Source of the DNA: a virus
Virus record (IMG/VR): IMGVR_UViG_3300010885_017256
Location: 1-29,768 of that record
Strand: one strand, 5' to 3'
DNA length: 29,768 nucleotides
The position numbers and the translations under genes are program-made. How positions within the stretch are numbered: position 1 is the stretch's first letter; the number at the start of each line of letters is the position of its first letter. The notes under the pieces were generated by a model. That model was not told the origin of the DNA. It did not search any database and saw only the letters and a list, made by a program, of their open reading frames with translations. Below, piece after piece: positions 1 to 9,779 of this stretch.

Positions 1-1
1 T

Positions 2-3000
2 AATGTATTATATGTCACTATGGATGGTGACGATACTAATGATGGTCGTGCGATGGACCCGTCCCGTGCATGTCGTACTGTTGGCGGCGCAATGAAGAGC
101 CACTACTATCAACCAGGTACACAAATTAGAGTTAGTCCTGGACATTATTTTGAAGATAATCCATTGCCAATGAAACCATATACTAGTGTTATGGGTTCAG
201 ATATTCGTACAACAGAAATTGAGCCGATTAATAAAACTCAAGATTTATTCCATGTTAATAGTGGATGCTATCTAGCATTCATGCAATTCTGTCAAGGTAG
301 AAGCGGACTACTTCCTGGAGATTATTACACAGCAAACACTAATAGAGGTGCATATGCTACTGCATTCCCGCCACAAACTGGAAATGATAGAATAGATTTA
401 TTCCATAGCCCATACATTCAAAACTGTACCAATTTAAGCGGCCCTTGGTTAAAAGACGGAAGTTTATTTCAACCTAATGGCACTGTTCAAGTACCAATTG
501 CAGTAGGTACTGCAACGTGGGTTGCAAGTGCTACTAGCATACTAGTTACATTAAACACAAGTCTAAGTACTGGTACAGTAATACGTGGAATGAGTGTTAA
601 TCAAGGCCAACAAAATTTAGGATTCTTTAATGCAAGATCTTTATTATTGTCTAATAAACCATTTTTACAATCGCAAGTAGTAAAATATGTTGATGCAACA
701 TTTAATAGCGGTTCTTTTGATTATAATAATAAAAGAGCAAGTTGTATAAGAGATATAGGGTTAATAGTTGATAGTGTTGCATTAGATTTATTATATAATA
801 GTGACAGCGAAAGTATTTTTGCTGGACTACAATACTGGAATCAATCTGGATATACTGGAGATATTGCAAGAGAATTAACAACAACTACTGCGGCAATTTC
901 ATATGTAAAAACAGCAGTTAATAATTTACTTACTACAATTAATAGTGGAGCAGCATCAATTGTATCTGCAGATTTCCAAGTTATATTAGATATTTTAAAC
1001 AATGGCATTACTGGCATTACTGATCTTATTGTTACAAATGGTGAAAAATCTACTAATGCAACAATAGTTAGTTGTTATAATGCATTAATTGCTAAAAAAT
1101 TAGAAATTGCTGCTCAAGCAGTAGCGTATGTTACTGCGCCAACTCCGGGCGGATTAGGATTTACAAATTTTAATACGTCTACTTGCTATAGAGATATCCA
1201 ATATATGATTGATAGCGTAGCATTTGATTTATTGCACCCTAATGCCGACGGAAATCCTAGTAATAAACAAGCAATTAAATCAGGAGCATATTATTATAAT
1301 TACGATGCAACATCTACTGCGGTTCCTAATGAAATACCACAAGTAGTTGCAGCATACAACTATCTAAGATCTATTCTACCAAATATTATTACTGGCACAC
1401 TATTACCTAAAAAATATAGTTTATCATCACAACTAACTGCTGATAATGGATATGTTCCAGCAACATCATACGAGTCTGGCATAATACAAGATAAAATTGA
1501 TCTAATTACTAATATTATTAGAAATGGTCCTTCAGTGGTCAGTGCAAAGATACCAATTTCATTAACACAAAGTGGGAATATTGAATATCTAAATGCTTAT
1601 AGATTATTAGAAGCAAATATAACATTCTTACAAGACGAAGTTATCGCATATATTGATAGTCAGTTTAATAATTTTGATTACAATCGACAAATTTGTTATC
1701 GAGATGTTGGTATAATAATAGAAAATATTTCTTATGATGCAACTTTTGGTGGAAATGAAAAATCTATAGAAGCAGGATTAGCTTATTGGGATGGCGCGAT
1801 TAGCAAAATTTCTGGTCAAGTAACTCAAACAATTAGTGCCCTTGATTATCTAAGTGCATTATGTAAACAAGTTATCACTAATACACCATGTACAGTATTA
1901 ACTAATGTTGTCGAGGGTATTAAATCAGGCACACAAGTAATAAACACAGCACTAACAGATGGTGGCATTGCTGCTACTAGTATTGGATCATTATTCAACA
2001 TTATTACCAGAATAATTCAAACAGGCGACGGTACAGAATTTACAAAACAAACTAGCTCTGCAATAGATGCAGCATATTTAAGTGCTGAAGTATTGATGCA
2101 GGCTAATAGGACATTTATTCAAGAAGATACAATTAATTGGATTAATAATAATTTCCAAACTTTCCCATACAATGCTATTAAATGCAAACGAGACATTAGT
2201 TTAATTGTTGATTCTGCTATTGAAGATTTATTATTCCCAACAGTTGAACATAGTCAAAGTACCTTTGCAGGATTACAATATTATGCTCAAGGTGATTTAG
2301 TTGATTCAATACCTGATCAATATAGTCAAACAATACAGGCAGTTGAATATTTAAAAGAGTTAAGTGTTAAAATTATACAAAATATTACACCAGCTGATGA
2401 TTTAGTTGATAGATATTTCACACCTACTGTTAGTATATATCAAGATACAACTTTACAACCAGGCACATATGCCGAAGCTAAAAAAGTTATGGCAAATTAT
2501 GATATAGTACTTTCTATATTAAAAGGTAATATTATTGGATGGTCAGACAAAACTATTTTTGGATTTGATGAGAGTAAATTTTTAAGTGTAAAAAATGCCT
2601 ATGCAGTTTTACAGGCCAACAGTGCATACATGGCTAAAGAAGTAGTTGCTTATATCAATGCTACTAATCCTGGATATAGCACTACTTATGATAATGCAAA
2701 ATGTGAAAGAGATGTTGGATACATGAATAAAAGCGTTTGCTTTGATTTATTGTACGGCGGAAATAAACAAAGTATTCAAGCAGGATTAAGTTACTATCGA
2801 TACATAGGAACTAAATCTAATATTGTTGGAGAAACTACTGCTACTATTGCAGCGTTTACCTATCTAGCAGCAATAACTTCAAATATTATACAAAATATTT
2901 CAGTTACACCATTACAAAAAACTGTACAGCAAACAATAACAACTTATGACTCCACTGTTGGCGTAGCCAATCTTTTCACACAAGCAATTAGTACAGTTAC

Positions 3001-6000
3001 AGATATTATTGCAAATGGCACAGCTATTGCAGCTACCAGAATAGTGCCTATTAGTTTAACAAAGACTACATCAACAGCAACATTAAATGGTGCTGGTAAT
3101 ATTATTGCAAATAAAGATTTTATTAAGGCAGAGGTAATAGCATATATAGACCAAACTTATCAAGTACCAAAATCATTCAACTACAATAGTGATAAATGTA
3201 AACGAGATACATTGTTGATTGTTGACGCTATTGGTAAAGATTTAATATATGATAGTACTAGCGATAGTACATTTACTGGATTACAATATTGGAATCAAGG
3301 CACCTATACAGGACAGATTACTTCAGAAATTGATGCTACAAAATATGCCATTAATCAATTAAGACTATTGGCTAGAACATATGCAACAAATTCTTTATCT
3401 ACATTAAATGTATTATTCGGTTATATAACAAATATATTAACTAATGGTGTAGCTAATATTTCAGGAAGTGTTTCATTCGGTGGATTCCCAACAACAGATA
3501 CTAATATATTAGCAGATGTTGCAGCATTGCAAAATCCGGCAAATATTTTGTCAATGCAAGATACTATAATTGGATTATTGACTATTAATTATCCAAGTTT
3601 AACCTACGATCAAAACAAATGCAGACGTGACCTTGGACACATTATTAACGCAATATCTTCTGATTTATTAACTGGTGGAAATATACAGAGCATTAAGAGC
3701 GGAGTATATTACTACAGTTATAATAGTAACTCTACTGCCATACCAAATGAAATTCCACAAACTACTATTGCGTATCAATTTATTAGTAGTTTAATGGAAG
3801 AGATTATCACAGGTCAAAAGATTAATAATGTTTATCAAACTATCGTTAAACAAGTAATTAATTTAACTCCTGGAACACTTAATGAAGCGGCTCTTTTACA
3901 AGAAAAATTAGAACTTATTACTAAGATTATTAACACTGGCCCATCATCAGCAGACGATATATCCCCTCAAAAGTTGTCAGCAAGTTCAGATTCAAATATA
4001 ATCAATACTTGGCAAATATTAAATGCAAATCGATTGTTTATTCAAGCTGAAGTAATTGCTTATGTTGAACAAACTTTTAGATCTGGAACATCATTTAAAT
4101 ACAATCAAGAATTGTGTTATAGAGATACTGGATTAATTATTGATGCTGTTAGTCAAGATATAATTTTAGGCGGAAACCAAAAATCTATTGAATCTGGTTT
4201 AGCGTATTGGAATCAAGGTTATAATTATGTAACTGGGCAGGAAACTACTACAACATTAGCAATAAATCATGCACGTGATCTAGCGTTACAAATTATTGCT
4301 AATCAACCGGTTACTCCGCAGCCTCAAACTGAGTCAACACAGATTATTAATACTTTCTATGACTATGGTCAAGACTATATGCCTCAACAAGCTATAAGGC
4401 GTAATTTTGGAATTATTACAAACATAATTGAAAACGGCCCATTGTATGCACCATCTATCTATCCAGGAAGTGGACTGGCCAACACCACTGGACTCAATGC
4501 ACTTGACGTACTAATTGCTCCTTTGGTTACAAGTATACAACTAGTAAACACTGCAACAAATACATATCTAATTGGCTTGGATACACTTACAGTAGGATTT
4601 GCTAATAATGCAACTCTATATTTTGGTGACATATCAATATTTCCATTACAAGATTATCAAGTTGAAGCACTAGCCTTAGAATATACTGGAAGTGCTAATA
4701 CATGGGATATGCGTAAGGTCGATCCAATTGGCGGCATGGGCGGTAGCTTAGTTGACGGTGCTGTTATATCTGAACGTAGCCCAATTAATTCGTTTGTTTA
4801 TGATGCATATACTCAACTAACACAGGGCGGCCGGGGTGTACGTGTTACAAACAACGGATACGCACAGTTAGTTTCCGTATTCACAATTTTTTCAAGTGTT
4901 GGAGTTCAAGTTGACAACGGTGGTATCGCATCAATTGTTAATAGTAATGCAAACTTTGGAGATCTTTGTTTAGTTGCTAAAGGTTATGGAACTCGTAAAT
5001 TTAGTGGAACTGTATATAATCCTAAACTTAAAGCATATCCAGATAGTCCTGGAGAAAATGGATTTAATCAATATTATCCAAATGGATTCTGGCCAAATAA
5101 TGCTCGAATAGAAGTATTTGTTCCTGATCTAGATAATAGACCACATATCAGTTTGGTAATGGAAGTTGTTCCAGAGGAAGGTCATATTAATGAACAGGGA
5201 TTTCCAGGATTCTTAACAGCACAACCTAATCTTGCTACATTAACTACTGGTTCTATTACAATTTCAGATATTGATACTACAGGAATTTCAGTTGGCAATT
5301 TTGTGTATATTAGAGATCAGTTTGCATCTACATTTGATAACTTCCAATATAATCACAATCAAATTGGAGAATATTTAGATGAGGAAGGAAATGTTACAAC
5401 TGATCCAAATGCATTTGTTACAAATTCAAATTACGGAATTCCATATATTGCCACTGGTACATATGTTACTAGCGTTGGCTATAAATCAGTTACGTTAAAT
5501 TTTGCATTGCCAACTGGCGGAGGATTCCCTGGAAACGATAATTATTTTACCTTCTATTTCTGTGGTAATGCTTATTACACCGTTTTAAGTAGTACTGTTG
5601 CCAATAATCCAAAATTAGTTAATGGATTGGATAATACTAACATTCTTGCGGTGCCTAATGTAACTACTAGTCAAGTAAACAAACATAATGCTACATTACA
5701 ATATCTAAATAATATGATAGATAGCATTATTGCAAATGTTCCAGTTGGCCAAGAACTTTTTAATGAAACCACTGTTCAAACATTTTTACCACAAGTAGTA
5801 AGTGGAGGCAACGCAAAATCATTTATTGATTTAAGATTTGGTGAAATGATTGCTATAATTGGGGCAGATCCTATTGGGGGAACCACACCATATAATACTG
5901 TTGTTCCTCCTAAATTAATTAAGAAAACTGGAACAGTTCCTGCAGGATCTGGAGATGCTATTACATTGATTAATGCAAATAAAACTTTCATGGCTGATCA

Positions 6001-6526
6001 AGTAATTGCAAACATAGGTGTGTTTGATTATGATGAAGTTAAATGTAGACGAGATGTATTCTTAATAATACAACAATTAATATACGACCTAGAGTCTGGC
6101 GGAAATTATAACTCTGTATATTCTGGACTCAGTTATTGGTCTAGAAATGGCACCCATCATATTGTTCAAATGGGTGAAAATGTAACAAGGAGTGACTTAT
6201 TTCCAGACGGCGCCACAGTTAATTTCTATCAACGTAGTTACATTAGCGCAAGTGGATATGTTTTTGAATATGTTGGTGCAGGGACTAATTACGGAGCATT
6301 GCCACAATTTGGAGTTGCTGATCCGGTACAAGGTAAAGAAGTTGTACAGTTAGATAACGGAGCAGTATTCTTTACATCAACTGACCAAAACGGTGACTTC
6401 CGTATTGGTCCAGGATTAGTAATAAGTCAAGCAACGGGTGTTCTAAGTGGTAGAACATTTACCAAGTCGCTGTTTGCCAATATGACACCATTCATATTGG
6501 CAATTGAAGGCGGCGGTGGATTTTAA
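2..6526 (+). CDS. Giant virion structural / tail-fibre-like protein, 5'-truncated by window edge
   Basis: The reading frame is open to the left edge (N-V-L-Y-V-T before the first ATG at 20), so the true start is outside the window; the visible part is at least 2174 residues. The N-terminus (DGDDTNDGRAMDPSRACRTV, then a G-Y-F motif) resembles the first turns of pectate-lyase-like beta-helix proteins of marine T4-like phages. A repeat centred on C-x-R-D-x(3)-I-x(4)-x(3)-D-L and followed by S-I-x-A/S-G-L-x-Y-W occurs nine times, with its Cys at residues 242, 389, 559, 722, 895, 1060, 1201, 1366 and 2009 (counted from ATG 20). Residues about 1590-1680 (RSPINSFVYDAYTQ, GGRGVRV, GYAQLVS) look like another beta-helix. 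The C-terminus carries STDQNGDFRIG and ends in a Gly run. I know closely similar repeats from cyanophage structural proteins; a function in adsorption or decoration is inferred. No enzyme motif was seen. It heads the late + operon. Confidence 0.8.
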   Translation, partial: NVLYVTMDGDDTNDGRAMDPSRACRTVGGAMKSHYYQPGTQIRVSPGHYFEDNPLPMKPYTSVMGSDIRTTEIEPINKTQDLFHVNSGCYLAFMQFCQGRSGLLPGDYYTANTNRGAYATAFPPQTGNDRIDLFHSPYIQNCTNLSGPWLKDGSLFQPNGTVQVPIAVGTATWVASATSILVTLNTSLSTGTVIRGMSVNQGQQNLGFFNARSLLLSNKPFLQSQVVKYVDATFNSGSFDYNNKRASCIRDIGLIVDSVALDLLYNSDSESIFAGLQYWNQSGYTGDIARELTTTTAAISYVKTAVNNLLTTINSGAASIVSADFQVILDILNNGITGITDLIVTNGEKSTNATIVSCYNALIAKKLEIAAQAVAYVTAPTPGGLGFTNFNTSTCYRDIQYMIDSVAFDLLHPNADGNPSNKQAIKSGAYYYNYDATSTAVPNEIPQVVAAYNYLRSILPNIITGTLLPKKYSLSSQLTADNGYVPATSYESGIIQDKIDLITNIIRNGPSVVSAKIPISLTQSGNIEYLNAYRLLEANITFLQDEVIAYIDSQFNNFDYNRQICYRDVGIIIENISYDATFGGNEKSIEAGLAYWDGAISKISGQVTQTISALDYLSALCKQVITNTPCTVLTNVVEGIKSGTQVINTALTDGGIAATSIGSLFNIITRIIQTGDGTEFTKQTSSAIDAAYLSAEVLMQANRTFIQEDTINWINNNFQTFPYNAIKCKRDISLIVDSAIEDLLFPTVEHSQSTFAGLQYYAQGDLVDSIPDQYSQTIQAVEYLKELSVKIIQNITPADDLVDRYFTPTVSIYQDTTLQPGTYAEAKKVMANYDIVLSILKGNIIGWSDKTIFGFDESKFLSVKNAYAVLQANSAYMAKEVVAYINATNPGYSTTYDNAKCERDVGYMNKSVCFDLLYGGNKQSIQAGLSYYRYIGTKSNIVGETTATIAAFTYLAAITSNIIQNISVTPLQKTVQQTITTYDSTVGVANLFTQAISTVTDIIANGTAIAATRIVPISLTKTTSTATLNGAGNIIANKDFIKAEVIAYIDQTYQVPKSFNYNSDKCKRDTLLIVDAIGKDLIYDSTSDSTFTGLQYWNQGTYTGQITSEIDATKYAINQLRLLARTYATNSLSTLNVLFGYITNILTNGVANISGSVSFGGFPTTDTNILADVAALQNPANILSMQDTIIGLLTINYPSLTYDQNKCRRDLGHIINAISSDLLTGGNIQSIKSGVYYYSYNSNSTAIPNEIPQTTIAYQFISSLMEEIITGQKINNVYQTIVKQVINLTPGTLNEAALLQEKLELITKIINTGPSSADDISPQKLSASSDSNIINTWQILNANRLFIQAEVIAYVEQTFRSGTSFKYNQELCYRDTGLIIDAVSQDIILGGNQKSIESGLAYWNQGYNYVTGQETTTTLAINHARDLALQIIANQPVTPQPQTESTQIINTFYDYGQDYMPQQAIRRNFGIITNIIENGPLYAPSIYPGSGLANTTGLNALDVLIAPLVTSIQLVNTATNTYLIGLDTLTVGFANNATLYFGDISIFPLQDYQVEALALEYTGSANTWDMRKVDPIGGMGGSLVDGAVISERSPINSFVYDAYTQLTQGGRGVRVTNNGYAQLVSVFTIFSSVGVQVDNGGIASIVNSNANFGDLCLVAKGYGTRKFSGTVYNPKLKAYPDSPGENGFNQYYPNGFWPNNARIEVFVPDLDNRPHISLVMEVVPEEGHINEQGFPGFLTAQPNLATLTTGSITISDIDTTGISVGNFVYIRDQFASTFDNFQYNHNQIGEYLDEEGNVTTDPNAFVTNSNYGIPYIATGTYVTSVGYKSVTLNFALPTGGGFPGNDNYFTFYFCGNAYYTVLSSTVANNPKLVNGLDNTNILAVPNVTTSQVNKHNATLQYLNNMIDSIIANVPVGQELFNETTVQTFLPQVVSGGNAKSFIDLRFGEMIAIIGADPIGGTTPYNTVVPPKLIKKTGTVPAGSGDAITLINANKTFMADQVIANIGVFDYDEVKCRRDVFLIIQQLIYDLESGGNYNSVYSGLSYWSRNGTHHIVQMGENVTRSDLFPDGATVNFYQRSYISASGYVFEYVGAGTNYGALPQFGVADPVQGKEVVQLDNGAVFFTSTDQNGDFRIGPGLVISQATGVLSGRTFTKSLFANMTPFILAIEGGGGF

Positions 6527-6539
6527 AAAAGGATAAATC

Positions 6540-6923
6540 ATGGCGTTAATTCCATTAAATCAGTTTAGGACAATGACAGCTGTCTTAAATTCAAGTACTT
6601 CAGCAACAATTTATACAGCACCAGTTGGGGTCACAAGCATTGTTCTTATGGCACAGGTATCAAATAAAAGTACAGTTACAAATACAGTAAGTTTACTTCA
6701 TTATAGGAAGATACCTGTACAACAAAATGCGCAAGGCAAAAATGCTCAACCAGGAGATACTAATAGTATACTAGTAGAAGATTATCCGTTACCAGGCAAA
6801 GATGCTGTTAATTTATTAAGTGGTAAACTAGTTGTAGAAACTTTGGATAGTGTCAAAGCATATGCTACTAGGGCCGGGGATTGCACATTAGTACTAAGTA
6901 TACTTGAAACCTCTAATCAATAA
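6540..6923 (+). CDS. Small virion structural protein (127 aa), probable
   Basis: A compact 127-residue protein with no signal peptide or membrane segment. It starts MALIPLNQFRTM and has an alternating beta-rich pattern (IYTAPVGVTSIVLMAQVSN, then TVSLLHY), as in small beta-sandwich decoration or fibre-adaptor proteins. The start is supported by an A-rich AAGGA Shine-Dalgarno 6529-6533, and it lies 13 bp after the stop of the giant protein and 19 bp before the next fibre gene, so it is one operon with them. I recall small proteins of this type between fibre genes of marine T4-like phages, but cannot assign a specific role. The MAL(I/L/T)P(L/V/T)NQ(F/D) start resembles that of the 1956-aa fibre (MALTPVNQDF), which may reflect a shared N-terminal attachment peptide. 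The structural role is inferred from position. Confidence 0.7.
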   Translation: MALIPLNQFRTMTAVLNSSTSATIYTAPVGVTSIVLMAQVSNKSTVTNTVSLLHYRKIPVQQNAQGKNAQPGDTNSILVEDYPLPGKDAVNLLSGKLVVETLDSVKAYATRAGDCTLVLSILETSNQ

Positions 6924-6942
6924 TTAAAAAGAGAGATACACT

Positions 6943-9006
6943 ATGCCAGCATTATTAAGCGGATCATCACTAAGAGCAGGAAGCGTAAACAGTTTCATTA
7001 CTCTTGCGAATGCACAGCCGCAATTACCTGCCACTCCGACTGTTAGTACTGGTTATACAATAATAACTGAAGTCGTATACCCATCAGAATTAGTTACTAA
7101 GTATGCTTCTAGTTTAGGTAATATACAATTTACTAATGGAATACTCCAAACAAATCTTTCAGATTTAAACATTAATCTTGTTGGCAATGGCACCGGTACT
7201 GTTATTATATCAGGATTAGTAGCAAATACAAATTCAGATACTGGAGTATTGGTTGTAAAAGGCGGCATTGGAATTTCTGAGGGAATACGTACAGGAAAAG
7301 ATATTGTAGTTAATGACTTGACTATAGGCCAGGGTTATAGTAATCGAAGTGGCGGCGTCAATAATATTGTTATTACTGGAACAGCTACTCCTCAACTTAA
7401 CGATTTTAATGTAGGTCAAGAAAGTATTGTAATTGGTTATGATGCTCTTAAAAATATTGATACTTCTTATAAAGTAATTGCAATTGGAAGAAATGCCTTA
7501 AAAACTGGAAAATTTTTAAGTAATACTATAGCGATAGGCGATAGCGCATTACAAAAGATTGGATCTACACAAACAGAATTTAGTGGAAATATAACAGGAA
7601 TTATTTCGGTAAACACACTAACTTTAGAATTATCAGGTCATACATTAGTTGATGGTACAGAAATTACCATTCGTAATGTGGGCGGAATGACTGAACTAAA
7701 TGATAGGATTTATTATGTTGATGTAATATCTCCAACATCAATAAAATTATATAGTGACATTAATTTACAGAATGGTATAGATGCTAGTACTTACAATGGT
7801 TATACTAGTGGAACTGGCGAAATATTTAAAACTTTATTATGGAATGGTAATTTTGGTATTGGAAACAATGCTGGAAAAAACTTAATTAACGGTGAAGAGA
7901 ATTTTTTCCTTGGTTATAATCCTGCGGTTAATTTTACTACAGGTAGTTACAATTTCTTTATGGGACATGAAATTGCCAGCAATATGATTACTGGCAACGC
8001 TAATATATCCATTGGTGGAGACAATTTAGTTGATGGGTTAGACAATCAAATTAATATTGGTTCTGTAATATATTATAATGGATCTGGATATTTAGAATTA
8101 AATGCTGACACTGCATTGGGACTAGGTACAGAATCAACTTCAACAGTTAGTGGAGCATTTAATGTAGATGGCGGCGTTGGTATAACTGGTAATTTATATC
8201 TTGGGGGAGAATTACATGTAACTACTTCTACCCAATCAACTACTGCTACTAATGGAGCATTAGTAGTAACTGGAGGTGTAGGTATTGGTGGAGATTTATG
8301 GGTTCAAGGGACAATAAACGGCACTATAGTATCTTCATTATCTTCATTATCTAGTCAAGAAGCTGAAAAAATAAAAGCAAATCCAACAACATCTACAAAC
8401 TATTACCTAGCATTAACCTCAACACAATCTGGATATACATCAATTTTCTCTCCATTATCTGTGGTATATAACGGAACTACTGATGTATTATCAGTAGCCG
8501 GCGCCGTTAACATTGGTAGATCACTAAATGTAGAAAATGGTATTACAACACAAAATGGTGATATTGGTATTGGTATAGAAACGTTAACTGGCAATGAATA
8601 TTTTGCGTTACACGTGAATAAATTCACCGGGGCTTTGGAATTCCATCCTAATAGAGTTACTGCAACTACTTCAACAACGGCAGTATTTGTAATTGATGAC
8701 GATGGTGGTCCGACTTTATCTGTTAATCCTTTTAAAGTTACAAATACATCTTCATCTACTAACACTACTACAGGGGCCCTACAAGTAAGTGGCGGCGTTG
8801 GGGTAGCAGGCAGTATATATAGTCGAGATGGAAATCCGCTACAAAATTACTTATTGTACACTCCTAAAGTTACCGTAACAAATACTGGATTACCTCCACT
8901 AAATCCTAGACCTGGAGATTTTTGGATAGATGCTACTATCTTAGCAGAATTCCAATTTATCCAAGACGGAACTGATACATTTTGGATACAGATTACAACA
9001 TTATAA
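6943..9006 (+). CDS. Fibre-like structural protein with YadA-type head repeats and FCCH-like insert (687 aa)
   Basis: The 687-residue protein is modular. Residues about 95-120 and three later sites (near 405, 440 and 605) carry the 'S/T-GA-L/F-x-V-x-GGVGI-x-G' module also found in the next two genes. Residues about 160-205 and 305-365 contain repeats of the type N-x-x-IG-x-x-AL (IVIGYDAL, VIAIGRNAL, TIAIGDSAL, FGIGNNAG, FFLGYNP), which resemble YadA/trimeric adhesin head repeats. Between them, about 215-292, lies an insert with GHTLVDGTEITIRNVGGMTE, then I-x-L-Y-x-D and TYNGYTSGTGE, a pattern I recognise as like the E1 FCCH domain seen in various phage proteins. The C-terminus (PRPGDFWID ... 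QDGTDTFWIQI) is a Trp-rich tail-protein ending. The Shine-Dalgarno is weak (GAGAG 6931-6936). Role: probable trimeric fibre or baseplate-associated adhesin, inferred from architecture. Confidence 0.78.
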   Translation: MPALLSGSSLRAGSVNSFITLANAQPQLPATPTVSTGYTIITEVVYPSELVTKYASSLGNIQFTNGILQTNLSDLNINLVGNGTGTVIISGLVANTNSDTGVLVVKGGIGISEGIRTGKDIVVNDLTIGQGYSNRSGGVNNIVITGTATPQLNDFNVGQESIVIGYDALKNIDTSYKVIAIGRNALKTGKFLSNTIAIGDSALQKIGSTQTEFSGNITGIISVNTLTLELSGHTLVDGTEITIRNVGGMTELNDRIYYVDVISPTSIKLYSDINLQNGIDASTYNGYTSGTGEIFKTLLWNGNFGIGNNAGKNLINGEENFFLGYNPAVNFTTGSYNFFMGHEIASNMITGNANISIGGDNLVDGLDNQINIGSVIYYNGSGYLELNADTALGLGTESTSTVSGAFNVDGGVGITGNLYLGGELHVTTSTQSTTATNGALVVTGGVGIGGDLWVQGTINGTIVSSLSSLSSQEAEKIKANPTTSTNYYLALTSTQSGYTSIFSPLSVVYNGTTDVLSVAGAVNIGRSLNVENGITTQNGDIGIGIETLTGNEYFALHVNKFTGALEFHPNRVTATTSTTAVFVIDDDGGPTLSVNPFKVTNTSSSTNTTTGALQVSGGVGVAGSIYSRDGNPLQNYLLYTPKVTVTNTGLPPLNPRPGDFWIDATILAEFQFIQDGTDTFWIQITTL

Positions 9007-9017
9007 AGAGTTAAACT

Positions 9018-9764
9018 ATGGCTTTATTGAATTTTCCCACTAATCCCAATCCAGGAGAAACATATTCTCTCGGAGGAAAAACTTATCAGTGGTCTGGATA
9101 TGCATGGACCGTAATTAATCAGGGTACAATAGTAACTTCAGGAATAACTGTCGGAACTGGATCTAATCAGGTGTCCATAGGTGACGGTGGAATAAGCATT
9201 GGCGGAGTTGCAATATTAACTACAGCATCAATTGCAAATCTTACATTAGAAGCAGTAACTTCTAACGGATCTACCACTACAAATATAATATATATTAACA
9301 ATGCAACTGATGCTACTGATACTGCTTCGGGCGCATTACAAGTAACTGGAGGAGTTGGTGTTGTAAAAGATTTATATGTTGGTGGTACTGTATATGCCGA
9401 ACATTTACAAATTACTGATTCTGTATTTGATAGTACATCAACCCCAATTAACACCGCAATATCAACAGTAATTGATTCTTATCCAGTTACACAATTTAGA
9501 ACGTCAAAATACTTAGTGCAAATTAATGATCCTGACACAAATAGTTTTCAATCTAGTGAATTAATAATGTTAGTGGCAAACACTGCAACTACTTATACTA
9601 CCTGGGTGACTGAATATGGTACTGTAAGTAATAACGCAGTCCTTGGGGTATTTCAAAGTCAAGTTATATCAGATGGAGATATAGTAACTGCACAGCTATT
9701 ATTTCAAGCAACTGGTGCAACAAATAAAACAGTGAAAGTCCTACGTATTGGCATGACACCTTAA
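9018..9764 (+). CDS. Fibre-like structural protein (248 aa)
   Basis: The N-terminus NPNPGETYSLGGKTYQWSGYAW is the G-x-x-Y-x-x-G-x-x-W-x-W-x-G-x-x-W module common at the ends of phage tail proteins, similar to small carbohydrate-binding folds. The middle (residues about 100-125) has one SGALQVTGGVGVVKDLYVGG module, the same unit that is amplified in the following gene. The C-terminal about 90 residues (TSKYLVQINDPDT, VTEYGTVSNNAVLGVF, VKVLRIG) form a separate beta-rich domain that I recall at the end of several marine myovirus fibres. The start is supported by AAAGAG 9005-9010, which overlaps the stop codon of the gene before, so translation is probably coupled. The protein looks like a short version of its neighbours. 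A role as a fibre or connector subunit is inferred. Confidence 0.75.
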   Translation: MALLNFPTNPNPGETYSLGGKTYQWSGYAWTVINQGTIVTSGITVGTGSNQVSIGDGGISIGGVAILTTASIANLTLEAVTSNGSTTTNIIYINNATDATDTASGALQVTGGVGVVKDLYVGGTVYAEHLQITDSVFDSTSTPINTAISTVIDSYPVTQFRTSKYLVQINDPDTNSFQSSELIMLVANTATTYTTWVTEYGTVSNNAVLGVFQSQVISDGDIVTAQLLFQATGATNKTVKVLRIGMTP

Positions 9765-9779
9765 CGGGATGATACCAAC

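Noticed and set aside
6530-6542. Late promoter before the 127-aa gene (GGATAAATC)
   Set aside because: Lacks the final A of TAAATA and overlaps a good Shine-Dalgarno; the gene fits the upstream operon.
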